64,000 nt of DNA from Pseudarthrobacter sp. SSS035 (GCF_023273875.1 NZ_CP096882.1:1178001-1242000), one strand, 5' to 3'; shown: positions 34,890-43,567, numbered from the stretch's first letter. The notes: generated by a model from the sequence alone, not told the origin. Translations and numbers: made by a program.

Positions 34890-35822
34890 ATGCCCGGCGC
34901 GGACCGGCCGCTGCAGACCGGCGAACTGCAGCCCGGCGAACGGATCGGCACGCTCCTCGACGCCCTCGGCGCCGGCGGGGCGGTGGCCCGCGGCCGTGCC
35001 GAAGACCTGGTACGCCAGGTCACCGACATGTACGGCTCGGGGCTGGAACGCATCCTGGAAATCCTCGATGAGCAGGGAAAGCTCGACGACGGGACGCTGG
35101 CGGCGCTCGCCTCCGACGAGCTGGTGTCCGGTCTGCTGATCATCCACGGCCTGCATCCCGAGTCGATGGAGACGAGGGTGGCCGGCGCCCTGGACAGCGT
35201 CCGGCCGTACCTGGGCTCCCACGGCGGGGACGTGGAACTGCTGGGCATCAGCCCGGAGGGCGTGGTGCGGTTGAAGCTCCTCGGCACCTGCCAGGGCTGC
35301 CCGTCGTCGTCCGTCACCTTGAAGTTCGCCGTCGAAGAGGCGATTGAAACAGCGGCCCCGGAGGTGACGGCCATCGAAGTGGTGGAAGCGGAAAAGCACG
35401 CCGCCACCCCTGCCTTCATCCCCCTGGACTCCCTGCTGGTCCGGCTGGACAGCAGAGACCAGCCGGAAGGGTCTTGGGAGCCGGTCCCCGGCGTGGCCGA
35501 CCTGGAACCCGGCGAGGTGGCCGGGTTCCAGGTGGGCGGCTATTCGCTGCTGGCCTGCCGGACCGGGCAGGACGTCTACGCCTACCGGGACCACTGCCCG
35601 CGCTGCGACGGGTCCATGGCGGGCGCCGCCCTGCAGCGCGCCCTCGCCGCCCCCACCGGCGGCGGTCTGCTCCGCTGCCCCACGTGCCGCGCACACTTCG
35701 ACGTCCGCCAGGCCGGCTCCTGCCTTGAAGACCGGAGCCTGCACCTGGACCCGCTCCCGCTGCTCGTGCGGAGCGGCGTGATGTCCGTGGCCGTGCCGGT
35801 TGCGGCCGGAAAGGGCGGCTGA
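34890..35822 (+). CDS. Fusion of helical domain, NifU C-terminal domain and Rieske-like Cys4 domain
   Basis: 310 aa in three parts: a helical N-terminus (1-100); a NifU/Nfu domain (LGSHGGDVELLGI, GTCQGCPSS with Cys134 and Cys137) that can carry an Fe-S cluster; and a Rieske-like C-terminal domain in which the two His ligands are absent and the pairs read CPRC (236-239) and CPTC (263-266). Four cysteines suggest a rubredoxin-like iron or zinc site. It sits 6 bp after the large subunit gene, so it may deliver clusters to or take electrons from the hydrogenase. Confidence 0.8.
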   Translation: MPGADRPLQTGELQPGERIGTLLDALGAGGAVARGRAEDLVRQVTDMYGSGLERILEILDEQGKLDDGTLAALASDELVSGLLIIHGLHPESMETRVAGALDSVRPYLGSHGGDVELLGISPEGVVRLKLLGTCQGCPSSSVTLKFAVEEAIETAAPEVTAIEVVEAEKHAATPAFIPLDSLLVRLDSRDQPEGSWEPVPGVADLEPGEVAGFQVGGYSLLACRTGQDVYAYRDHCPRCDGSMAGAALQRALAAPTGGGLLRCPTCRAHFDVRQAGSCLEDRSLHLDPLPLLVRSGVMSVAVPVAAGKGG

Positions 35823-35823
35823 C

Positions 35824-36495
35824 GTGGAGGGGCCCGGCCTGCCCGTTGCGCTGCTGCGCCGGATCGCCGCCGCACGGCCGGCGGCGCCCGCCGGCGAGCG
35901 CTGCGAAATGTGCGGGGAGCCCATCGCGGCCGAACACCAGCACGTGGTGGACCTGGACAGCCACGCCATGATGTGCACGTGCCGGCCGTGCTACCTGCTT
36001 TTCACGGACAGCAACGCCCACCTCCGGTACCGCTCGGTGCCGGACCGGTACCTGTCCTTCCCCGATTTTGAGCTTGGCCCCGGCCAATGGGACGAGCTGG
36101 AGATACCCGTGGGACTGGCATTCTTCTTCCGCAGTTCCAGGATGGAGCGGACGGTTGCGTTTTATCCCGGCCCCGCCGGCGCCACCGAATCCGAGCTGCC
36201 CCTGGACGCGTGGGATGCCGTTATGGTGCAGAATCCCGCCCTGTCCCTTGCAGCTCCGGACACCGAGGCGCTCCTGATCCGTGGACCAGGCAACGACCGT
36301 CCCGAGGCCGATTGCCACTTGGTCCCCGTGGACGCCTGCTATGAACTGGTAGGCCACCTGCGGCGGCTGTGGCGGGGGTTCGACGGCGGCCAGGAGGCCC
36401 GCAACCAGCTCACCGCGTTCTTCGACAAGGTCAGCGGCCGCAGCAAGCCGGTCCACGAAACCACGCGCAAGTCAGCGTCCGGAGGCCCGCAGTGA
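35824..36495 (+). CDS. DUF5947-type hydrogenase-associated protein, Cys-rich N-terminus
   Basis: 223 aa starting at GTG 35824, one base after the previous stop. A metal-binding N-terminus (CEMC at 27-30, then CTCRPC at 51-56 with His residues between) is followed by a mixed alpha/beta body and a basic C-terminus. The family name DUF5947 is from memory; the gene occurs in group 1h hydrogenase clusters and is thought to be an accessory factor. Its stop overlaps the next start (GTGA). Confidence 0.75.
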   Translation: MEGPGLPVALLRRIAAARPAAPAGERCEMCGEPIAAEHQHVVDLDSHAMMCTCRPCYLLFTDSNAHLRYRSVPDRYLSFPDFELGPGQWDELEIPVGLAFFFRSSRMERTVAFYPGPAGATESELPLDAWDAVMVQNPALSLAAPDTEALLIRGPGNDRPEADCHLVPVDACYELVGHLRRLWRGFDGGQEARNQLTAFFDKVSGRSKPVHETTRKSASGGPQ

Positions 36496-37235
36496 TTGCG
36501 CTGGCGTTCGAGGTCCTGGACATCCAGCCCGAACCGTACGCGGCGGCACCCCAGCTCACGGCGACCTTGCGGGTGACCGAGTCCACCGGCGCCGCTGTGC
36601 ACGCGATCGCCCTGCGCTGCCAGGTCCGGATCCTGCCCCAGCGCCGCGGCTACTCGCCTGGTGAAGAGGCCGGCCTGCTGGACCTCTTCGGCGAGCGCAG
36701 GCGGTGGCCCACCACGCTGAAGTCCTTCCTCTGGCTGCAATGCAGCACCATGGTCCAGGGCTTCACCGGGGAAACCGAGGTGCGGCTGCCGCTGCCCTGC
36801 ACCTTTGATTTCGACGTGTCCGCGGCCAAATACCTGCAGTCCCTGCGTGACGGAATTGTCCCGCTGGAGCTGCTGTTCTCCGGCACGGTCTTTACCCGGG
36901 GCGAGGCCGGCTTCGGCGTGGAACAGGTGCCCTGGGACCTCGAAGCTCCGTACCGGCTTCCCGTGGACGCCTGGCGCCGGCTGATGGACCAGTACTTCCC
37001 CAACACCGGTTGGCTCCGCCTGGACCGGGACGTACTGGCCGCCCTGTCGCACTACAAGGCGGCCCGCGGCCTGACGTCGTGGGACGCCACGGTGGAGAGC
37101 CTGCTGGCGGACGCCGCAGCTGTGTCCCCCGCCGCGGTATCCCGGGCAGCGGCAGTCCCGGCGGCGGCAGTCCCGGCGGCGGCAGCCCGGGCAGCGGCGT
37201 CCCAGCCAGCCCTGTCAGGAGACGCTCTGCCATGA
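36492..37235 (+). CDS. DUF6084-type hydrogenase-associated protein
   Basis: 247 aa from GTG 36492. Opens with an Ig-like beta domain (IALAFEVLDIQPEPYAAAPQLTATLRV), continues with WPTTLKSFLWLQCSTMVQGFTG and PCTFDFDVSAAKYLQSLRDG, and ends with an Ala/Pro/Val repeat tail of about 35 residues encoded by a 15-bp tandem repeat. Family name DUF6084 is from memory and role unknown. ATGA/GTGA overlaps with both neighbours imply tight co-expression with the hydrogenase. Confidence 0.75.
   Translation: MIALAFEVLDIQPEPYAAAPQLTATLRVTESTGAAVHAIALRCQVRILPQRRGYSPGEEAGLLDLFGERRRWPTTLKSFLWLQCSTMVQGFTGETEVRLPLPCTFDFDVSAAKYLQSLRDGIVPLELLFSGTVFTRGEAGFGVEQVPWDLEAPYRLPVDAWRRLMDQYFPNTGWLRLDRDVLAALSHYKAARGLTSWDATVESLLADAAAVSPAAVSRAAAVPAAAVPAAAARAAASQPALSGDALP
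37130..37205 (+). repeat. 15-bp tandem repeat at the 3' end of the DUF6084 gene
   Basis: Repeats of a unit close to GGCAGTCCCGGCGGC encode an Ala/Val/Pro-rich tail just before the overlapping start of the next gene. Two adjacent copies are identical. Confidence 0.7.
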
Positions 37236-38653
37236 ACATGAGCCTGAGCCTGGCCCGCGCCGTGGCCGATGCCGTCCTTTACGAGGGCTACCTGCTCTAC
37301 CCGTACCGCGCGTCCTCGCAGAAGAACCAGGCCCGCTGGCAGTTCGGCATCCTCGGCCCGCCAGGCGCTGCCGCGGCCGGCACCGGCGAGGAACCGGATA
37401 TGTTCGCGGACTGCCTGCTCACCCCGGGCCAGCACGCCGCCATCGAAATCCATCTGCGCTTCCTGCAGCTCCAGAGCCGGTCCGCCGAGAAAATGGACGA
37501 CGACGGCGGGTTCACGGCGGTTGATGAACTTACGGTCGGCGCCTCCCGCTGGCTGAGCTGGGACGAGGCAGCCGAACGGGAAGTCACGCTGGGACCGTTC
37601 CCCGTCGCAGGGCTCAGCGAGCCTGGGACCGTTCTGCCCGTGGAGGTGCCCGGCGGCGAGGACATCGAGGAACTCCGTGACGCCTCGGGGCGGCTGGCTG
37701 GGAGACTGGTCCGCCGTCGTCGTCCGCTGCAGGGTGAGGTGAGGCTGGCAGCTTCGCCTGCCGGCGGGCCACTGGTCAGGCTGCGCGTCGGGGCCGCCAA
37801 TGGGGCTGCGAATGGCTGGACGGATAGCTGGACCAGACAGCACGCCATCGCGGAATCCTTCATCGGCACGCACCTGCTGCTGAGCCTCCAAGACGCGGAC
37901 TTTGTTTCCCTGCTTGAGCCGCCACCGAGCGCCCAGGCCGCTGCGGCCACCTGCACGCAGCACCGGTGCTGGCCCGTCCTGGCCGGTCCGGACGGGCAGT
38001 CGGACGTGCTGCTGGTATCCCCGATCATCCTCTACGACCATCCGGCGGTGGCCCAGGAAAGTTCGGTGGCGCTGTACGACTCCACCGAAATCGACGAGAT
38101 CCTCACACTGCGCGTGCTGACCCTCACCGAGGAGGAGAAGGCCGAAGCCCGCGCCACGGATCCACGGGCCGCAGCCATCATCGACCGGTGCGAGGCCATG
38201 TCCCCGGCGGAGCTGCAGCAGCTGCACGGCATCCTGCGCAACCCGCGTGCCATGGACGGGGCTGAATTGGATGCCGCGTTGGACGAGGTCCCCCGCGTTG
38301 GGGAACTCCAATCCGGACGCCCCGGAGAGGAAGCCGCGTGGTGGACACCCGAAGCCGAAGCCCTGGTCCAGCCGCACCTGGATGCCGTCCTGATCAACGG
38401 GGTTCCGGTGGCCCGGGGCAGCAGGGTCAGGGTGAATCCAAGCCGGCGCGCCGATGCCCAGGACCTGTTCTTCGCGGGGCAGACGGGACGCGTCACCAAC
38501 GTCCACTTCGATGTTGACGGCAGCACCCATGTGGGCCTGGTCCTCGACCAGGACCCCGCCGCGGACCTCCACGAGGGCTACGGCCGGTCCTTCTATTACT
38601 CACCGGAAGAGCTCGAACCCCTGGGGCAGGATGGAAAGGAAAGCCCGCCATGA
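37232..38653 (+). CDS. Large hydrogenase-cluster protein of unknown function, 473 aa
   Basis: ATG at 37232 overlaps the previous stop. The N-terminus MSLARAVADAVLYEGYLLYPYRASSQKNQARWQFG is distinctive of a conserved protein in high-affinity hydrogenase clusters. A C-terminal region (VRVNPSRRADAQDLFFAGQTGRVTNVHFDVDG) looks like a beta-barrel domain, and a helical DPRAAAIIDRCEAMSP segment precedes it. No cofactor motif or membrane helix. Accessory role in assembly or electron transfer is inferred only from context. Confidence 0.75.
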   Translation: MNMSLSLARAVADAVLYEGYLLYPYRASSQKNQARWQFGILGPPGAAAAGTGEEPDMFADCLLTPGQHAAIEIHLRFLQLQSRSAEKMDDDGGFTAVDELTVGASRWLSWDEAAEREVTLGPFPVAGLSEPGTVLPVEVPGGEDIEELRDASGRLAGRLVRRRRPLQGEVRLAASPAGGPLVRLRVGAANGAANGWTDSWTRQHAIAESFIGTHLLLSLQDADFVSLLEPPPSAQAAAATCTQHRCWPVLAGPDGQSDVLLVSPIILYDHPAVAQESSVALYDSTEIDEILTLRVLTLTEEEKAEARATDPRAAAIIDRCEAMSPAELQQLHGILRNPRAMDGAELDAALDEVPRVGELQSGRPGEEAAWWTPEAEALVQPHLDAVLINGVPVARGSRVRVNPSRRADAQDLFFAGQTGRVTNVHFDVDGSTHVGLVLDQDPAADLHEGYGRSFYYSPEELEPLGQDGKESPP

Positions 38654-38769
38654 GAATCATAGGAATGGCCACCGTAGCGTTGCTGGCGGCGTTGGCACTC
38701 GGCGCCGTGTACGTGGGGATCCGCTCGGTCCCGGATGTCCAGCGCTACCTAAAAGCGCGGCGCATGTGA
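38650..38769 (+). CDS. 39-aa single-helix membrane peptide (DUF6893-like)
   Basis: The ATG overlaps the preceding stop (ATGA). The peptide has one membrane helix (about residues 4-22) followed by the tail RSVPDVQRYLKARRM. The family DUF6893 is recalled from memory as a small protein found in group 1h hydrogenase clusters. Its size and tail suggest a membrane anchor or docking peptide for the soluble hydrogenase. The next gene starts 7 bp later. Confidence 0.75.
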   Translation: MRIIGMATVALLAALALGAVYVGIRSVPDVQRYLKARRM

Positions 38770-38776
38770 GCCCGGA

Positions 38777-39277
38777 ATGACTGTGCTGGTGGCCGGCGTG
38801 GGCAACATGTTCATGCGCGACGACGGCTTCGGCCCGGAAGTCGCCCGCCGGCTGGCGTCGGAGGGGGGACTGCCGCCCGGCGTCGAGGTGGCTGACTACG
38901 GCATCCGCGGCATGCACCTGGCGTACGACCTCCTGACCGGAGTGGACCTGCTGATCCTCGTGGATGCCGTCCCGCCCGAGCGGACCGAGCAAGACGGGGC
39001 CCCCGGCAACCTCCGCGTGCTCCGGATCCGCAGCGAGGATCTCGACGCCGGCGCCGCCCTGGACCCGCACGGCATGGACCCTGCAGCCGTCCTGGGGAAG
39101 CTCCGATCGCTGGGCGGCGAAGTCCCCGTGACCTACGTGGTGGGCTGCGTTCCGGCCGACGTCACCGAGGGCATCGGCCTGACACCGTCCGTGTCCGCCG
39201 CCGTCCCGGCGGCGATGGTCGCCGTCGTCGATCTCCTCACCCAGCACACCTCCCAGCAGCCCCCCAAGCAGACCTAA
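38777..39277 (+). CDS. Hydrogenase maturation protease (HyaD/HybD family)
   Basis: 166-aa endopeptidase that trims the C-terminal tail of the nickel-loaded large subunit. The signature VAGVGNMFMRDDGFGPEVARRL is at residues 5-26 with the acidic pair Asp15/Asp16, followed by DYGIRGMHLAYDLLTGVDLLILVDAV. Its substrate is most likely the large subunit encoded upstream, which keeps a 22-residue tail beyond DPCLPCGVH. Lies between the membrane peptide and hypC. Confidence 0.9.
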   Translation: MTVLVAGVGNMFMRDDGFGPEVARRLASEGGLPPGVEVADYGIRGMHLAYDLLTGVDLLILVDAVPPERTEQDGAPGNLRVLRIRSEDLDAGAALDPHGMDPAAVLGKLRSLGGEVPVTYVVGCVPADVTEGIGLTPSVSAAVPAAMVAVVDLLTQHTSQQPPKQT

Positions 39278-39289
39278 GGCGGACCAACC

Positions 39290-39553
39290 ATGTGCCTCGG
39301 AATCCCCGGCCAGGTCATCGGCCCGATCGACGGCTACGGCGACCAGCTGGCCCTGGTGGACGTGGCCGGCGTACAGCGCAAGATCAACATCGGACTCCTG
39401 GACGAAGGACCACTGCCTCCGGGCAGCTGGGTCCTGATCCACATGGGCTTCGCGCTCGAGCGGGTGGATCCTGCGGGCGCCGAACGGGCCATGAGCGGCC
39501 TGGAACTGATGGGCCAGCCACGGCAACCCGGCGACGACAGCCAAGGCGGTTAG
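39290..39553 (+). CDS. hypC: HypC, hydrogenase maturation chaperone
   Basis: 87-aa chaperone with the conserved N-terminus MCLGIPG (Cys2), which binds the Fe(CN)2CO moiety with HypD and escorts the large subunit. Followed by VDVAGVQRKINIGLL and WVLIHMGFALERVD. It closes the plus-strand hydrogenase cluster. HypD, HypE and HypF, needed to make the cofactor, are not encoded here. Confidence 0.93.
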   Translation: MCLGIPGQVIGPIDGYGDQLALVDVAGVQRKINIGLLDEGPLPPGSWVLIHMGFALERVDPAGAERAMSGLELMGQPRQPGDDSQGG

Positions 39554-39602
39554 GCGGATGGGCCGGCGTCCAGAGCGCCGCTCTTTATCGTTCGAAGGCG
39601 AC

Positions 39603-40376
39603 TTAGCGTTCGAGGGCGATGGCGGCGCCGCGATGCTCCACGCCGCTGTTGGCGATCTTGAGGTGCCTGCCGGTGAAGAGCTTGAGTTGCTGCAGCTGGT
39701 GGGGTGTCAGCCGGTCACAGACCCAGTCCCAGTGGAGCGAAACCACGTCACCGGCCGCCAGCCCGGCAATGAAGCCGGTTCCGTTCACGGCATACTTGGC
39801 GGTCTCCACCACGGGCTCCCCCACCGCCAGGGATATGCCATCCCAGGTCAGGGGCCGCGATTTCACCACGGCTTCGTCCCCGGTGATGGCGAGGACCTCA
39901 CCCCACCGGATCCGGCAGCGGTCCAGGACGTTCAGTGCGGTGGCATACCGGCGGTCATCTCGCAGCAGGCCCAGCCAGGGATAGATTTCGAAGACGTGGA
40001 AGCTGTGGTGCGGGACGCCGCCGGCGAGGACGCCTTCCACGAGGTGCGGAAACTGCCGGCCGGTGCGTGCCCGGAACCGGTCTTCCATCGAGTTGCCCAT
40101 GGTGCTGATGCCCACGGTGTCCAGGAGGCTGTTGCCCACCCAGTACGCCTCCACCACGCGGGCGTCGAGCGGATCGTGGATGCCGTGGGAACCGGCAATC
40201 AGTTCCAGGTAGGGAAAGGCGCCGGCAAAGCCCTTCGCGAGTTCCCGCAGGCCTTGGTCCGTGACTCCGGACTGGCCGTAGTGCAGGAGGGCGTCACTGT
40301 CGGGAGGGCCGCAACTGCCTCGGGAATTGGGCGGGTACGCGTACCGGACAAACAACTGGGCACCATCGACAACCAT
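39603..40376 (-). CDS. DUF6390-type protein, hydrogenase-associated
   Basis: 257-aa soluble protein starting MVVDGAQLFVRYAYPPNSRGSCGP, convergent with hypC. Contains ELIAGSHGIHDPLDARVVEAYWVGN and HHSFHVFEIYPWLGLLR, His-rich short motifs. The name DUF6390 is from memory; the family often lies near hydrogenase genes, so a link is plausible. Biochemical role unknown. Confidence 0.65.
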   Translation of the reverse strand: MVVDGAQLFVRYAYPPNSRGSCGPPDSDALLHYGQSGVTDQGLRELAKGFAGAFPYLELIAGSHGIHDPLDARVVEAYWVGNSLLDTVGISTMGNSMEDRFRARTGRQFPHLVEGVLAGGVPHHSFHVFEIYPWLGLLRDDRRYATALNVLDRCRIRWGEVLAITGDEAVVKSRPLTWDGISLAVGEPVVETAKYAVNGTGFIAGLAAGDVVSLHWDWVCDRLTPHQLQQLKLFTGRHLKIANSGVEHRGAAIALER

Positions 40377-40528
40377 GGCGTGGCCACCTTCTCCGCAGGT
40401 CTTTTGAACGTAGCACCGCAGTCGGCCCCGGACAAGAGTGGGTTAGCGGCCGCGGAACCACAAGAATCCATCGGCAGCCTCCGCCCACGTACGGACGCTG
40501 CGCCAACCGAAAGCAGGGGTCACGCACC

Positions 40529-41683
40529 ATGGCAACCACTGATCTGAACCGCCGCGCTGCCCTTCAACTTCTGGTGGCGGGAGGCTCTGCCGCCCTGCTG
40601 GCCGGATGCGCCGGCACCGCTGGTTCCCCGCCGTCGTCGGGCCCTGCAACGAACGGCGGGAACGGTGGCAGCGGCGCGATCAGCATCACCGATCAGCGCG
40701 GCAAAACCCTTACCTTCGCCCGGCCCGTGACCCGGGTGGTGACCATCCCCATGCCGGCGGCGTCTCTGCTGGTGGCGGTGGACCGCACGGCTGACCATCT
40801 CGCCGCCATGCACAACGCCTCTTGGGTGGCCATGCGCGACGGCATCATGGGCACCATCTTTCCCAAGGCCCTGGAGCTGCCGCACGAGATCGCCACCCAG
40901 GACTTCACGGCCAACGTGGAGAGCGTGCGGGCCCTGGACCCGGACGTGGTGATCCAGTGGTCCGACGCCCAGCTCATCGACCCGCTGGAAAAGGCCGGCC
41001 TGAACGTCATCGGGCTGACCAACAACGGCAAGCAGGAGGACGTAGATGCGTGGGTGGCCATGTTCGCCGCGATGCTGGGGAAGCCCGAACGCGCCGCGGA
41101 TATCAAGACCCGCAGCGACCTGGAACTTGCCGCCGTCAAGAAGCTGGCGGCCGGCCGCAATTCCGCCGGGCCCAGCATCCTGTACTTCAACCGGTTCACC
41201 GGCGGCCTGAAGGTGGCTGCCGCCAATAGCTACAACGATTTCTACATCAAGCTTGTGGGCGGCACAAATCCCGCCACCGGGCCTGACCCGCTGCAGGGCT
41301 CGGGGATGGTGGGCCTGGACGTGGAGCAGGTGCTGCGGTGGGATCCCGAGATCATCCTGCTGGGAAATTTCGACGCCGCTATGCCCCAGGATCTCTACTC
41401 CGACCCCGTCTGGCAGACCGTGTCCGCGGTAAAGAACCGGCGCGTGTACAAGGTGCCGCTGGGTGGATACCGGTGGGATCCCCCCGGGCAGGAATCACCG
41501 CTGATGTGGCACTGGCTCAGCGACATCGCCTTCCCGCAGCAGCGCTCCCTTCTCCGGAACAAAGTCACCGAGTACTTCGATTTCCTGTACAGCCACAAGC
41601 CGACGGCGGCGGAACTGGACAAGGTCCTGTGGACTGCGGCCAACGCCGACTCTGACCACTACCGGCAGTTCAATGCTGCATGA
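40529..41683 (+). CDS. Substrate-binding lipoprotein of FecB/BtuF type
   Basis: 384 aa. The N-terminus LNRRAALQLLVAGG plus lipobox LAGC (Cys27) suggests a Tat-dependent lipoprotein. The body is a cluster A-II binding protein of the siderophore/cobalamin class (TRVVTIPMPAASLLVAVDRTADHLAAM, ALDPDVVIQWSD, VLRWDPEIILLGNF). First gene of an overlapping three-gene transporter. No iron box or cobalamin riboswitch is seen upstream. Location just past the hydrogenase genes suggests nickel or another metal chelate as ligand, which is inference. Confidence 0.82.
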   Translation: MATTDLNRRAALQLLVAGGSAALLAGCAGTAGSPPSSGPATNGGNGGSGAISITDQRGKTLTFARPVTRVVTIPMPAASLLVAVDRTADHLAAMHNASWVAMRDGIMGTIFPKALELPHEIATQDFTANVESVRALDPDVVIQWSDAQLIDPLEKAGLNVIGLTNNGKQEDVDAWVAMFAAMLGKPERAADIKTRSDLELAAVKKLAAGRNSAGPSILYFNRFTGGLKVAAANSYNDFYIKLVGGTNPATGPDPLQGSGMVGLDVEQVLRWDPEIILLGNFDAAMPQDLYSDPVWQTVSAVKNRRVYKVPLGGYRWDPPGQESPLMWHWLSDIAFPQQRSLLRNKVTEYFDFLYSHKPTAAELDKVLWTAANADSDHYRQFNAA

Positions 41684-42809
41684 CGCCAGCGACGAACGGC
41701 TTGAGGCCAGCCGCGCCCGTGCGCCCGGAGAGCCGGACACCGAATCCGCCGGGTCTTACGACGACCGGGACCGTGCGCGGGACGGGCCGCCTGGACCATC
41801 GGCCCTGAAGCCCATCGCCATCAGCACCATGTTCCTGGTCGCCGTGACCTTGGTGGCCCTGGCCGTGGGCCGCTACAACGTTCCGCTCTGGCACGTGGTG
41901 CAGATCCTGGTGGGGCAAGTTGTCCCGATCCCCTCCGAGGCCACCGCCACGGAGGAGAATGTGGTGCTCCTGGTCAGGTTGCCGCGCGTGCTGCTGGCGC
42001 TGCTGGTGGGCGGCGGACTGGCGATCGGCGGCGCCGCGCTGCAGGCCATCTTCCACAATCCGCTGGTCAGCCCGGACATCATCGGTGTTTCCGCGGGCGC
42101 ATCCTTCGGCGGCTCGCTGGCCATACTCCTGGGGCTGGGGACGTTCGCGCTGATCACCAGTTCCTTCACTTTCGGACTGGTTGCCCTGGCCATGCTGTTC
42201 CTCATCACCTCGGGGCGCGGCGGGACTCCCCTGCTGATGATCGTGCTGGGCGGCGTGGTCACGGGATCGTTCTTCTCCGCGCTGGTAGCCCTGGTCACCT
42301 ACATCGCGGATCCCAACACCACGTTGCCGGCCATCGTGTTCTGGCTTCTGGGGAGCGTAGCCACCGCCACCTTCGCCAAGGTGGGAGTGGCGCTGATTCC
42401 CGTGGTCGGGGGCGCCTTGGTGCTCCTGGCATTGCGGTGGCGCATCAACGTGCTCTCGCTGGGCGACGACGACGCCGCCGCGCTGGGGATCCGGCCGCGG
42501 CCGCTGCGGTGGGTGGTCCTCGTTTCGGTGGCACTGATCGTGGCCGGGGCGGTTGCCGTCAGCGGAGCAGTCAGCTGGGTGGGCCTGGTGGTCCCGCACC
42601 TGGCAAGGATGTGGGTGGGACCGGACCATCGGGTCCTGCTGCCGGTGTCCTTCCTCCTGGGCGGCGCGTACATCATGCTCGTGGACACCGTGGCACGCAC
42701 CGCGACGGCGGGCGAGATCCCGCTCGGTGTGCTGACGGCGCTGATCGGCGCGCCCGTGTTTTTTGTGCTGCTGCGCCGGAACCGGGACAGGATCTGGGAA
42801 AGTGCTTGA
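41673..42809 (+). CDS. FecCD-family ABC transporter permease
   Basis: 378 aa with a 45-residue charged N-terminus and about nine to ten helices. Family marks: LPRVLLALLVGGGLAIGGAALQAIFHNPLVSPDIIGVSAGASFGG and GAVSWVGLVVPHLARMWVGPDHR. The ATG lies 11 bp inside the upstream gene and the stop overlaps the ATPase start, so the three form one unit. Confidence 0.9.
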   Translation: MLHDASDERLEASRARAPGEPDTESAGSYDDRDRARDGPPGPSALKPIAISTMFLVAVTLVALAVGRYNVPLWHVVQILVGQVVPIPSEATATEENVVLLVRLPRVLLALLVGGGLAIGGAALQAIFHNPLVSPDIIGVSAGASFGGSLAILLGLGTFALITSSFTFGLVALAMLFLITSGRGGTPLLMIVLGGVVTGSFFSALVALVTYIADPNTTLPAIVFWLLGSVATATFAKVGVALIPVVGGALVLLALRWRINVLSLGDDDAAALGIRPRPLRWVVLVSVALIVAGAVAVSGAVSWVGLVVPHLARMWVGPDHRVLLPVSFLLGGAYIMLVDTVARTATAGEIPLGVLTALIGAPVFFVLLRRNRDRIWESA

Positions 42810-43545
42810 GCTCAACGGTGTGGGCTTCGGCTACGGCCGGGCGGGCTGGGTCTTCCGGGACGTCAGCTTCCAGGTCCTGCCGGGAACCGCCACCGCAGTC
42901 CTGGGTCCCAACGGCAGCGGCAAGACCACGCTGGTGCGCTGCGCCGCCGGGCTGCTGAACCCCGTGGAGGGAAGCGTCACCCGGGCGGCCAGGGCCGGCT
43001 ACGTCCCGCAGGCCCATGGCAGTACCTTCGCCTACCGGGCCCTCGATATGGTGCTGATGGGACGAGCCCGGCAGATCGGTCTCTTCCGGTCGCCCGGCGC
43101 CGCGGACCGGGCTGCTTCCCTGGAGGCCATGGACAGGGTGGGCATCGCCGGCCTCAGCAGCAGGTTCTTCCCCACCCTCAGCGGCGGCGAGCAACAGCTT
43201 GTCCTGATCGCCCGTGCCATCGCCGCCGGCTGCCCCGTCCTGGTGCTGGACGAGCCCGCCACCGGCCTGGACCTGAAGAACCAGGTCCGCGTCCTGCGGC
43301 TGCTGCGCGAACTCATGACGGACGGCATGGCGGTGCTCCTTAGCACGCACCATCCGGACCACGCCCTGTATCTTGCCGACCGGGCCGTTCTGCTCACTGC
43401 CAGCGGACCGCGGACCGGTGATGCTTTGCAGCTCCTGAGCGAGAAGGAACTCACTGCTCTGTACGGCGTGGGCGTCAGCACAATGGCATACGCCGACGGC
43501 CGCAACACCCGCCGGAGCGTAGTAGTGCACTACGGCGGCGAGTGA
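42802..43545 (+). CDS. FecCD-type ABC transporter ATPase
   Basis: 247 aa from GTG 42802, overlapping the permease by 8 bp. Motifs: Walker A LGPNGSGKTT, Q-loop in YVPQAHG, signature LSGGEQQLVLIARAIA, Walker B VLVLDEPATGLD and the switch His in LLSTHHPDHALY. Short length fits FepC/BtuD-type ATPases. Powers uptake by the two upstream gene products. Confidence 0.9.
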   Translation: MLELNGVGFGYGRAGWVFRDVSFQVLPGTATAVLGPNGSGKTTLVRCAAGLLNPVEGSVTRAARAGYVPQAHGSTFAYRALDMVLMGRARQIGLFRSPGAADRAASLEAMDRVGIAGLSSRFFPTLSGGEQQLVLIARAIAAGCPVLVLDEPATGLDLKNQVRVLRLLRELMTDGMAVLLSTHHPDHALYLADRAVLLTASGPRTGDALQLLSEKELTALYGVGVSTMAYADGRNTRRSVVVHYGGE

Positions 43546-43567
43546 GTGAGCGTCCGAGGGGGTGGGG

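Noticed and set aside
40377..40528. Cobalamin riboswitch or iron box upstream of the FecCD transporter
   Set aside because: No B12 box or DtxR-like palindrome is visible.
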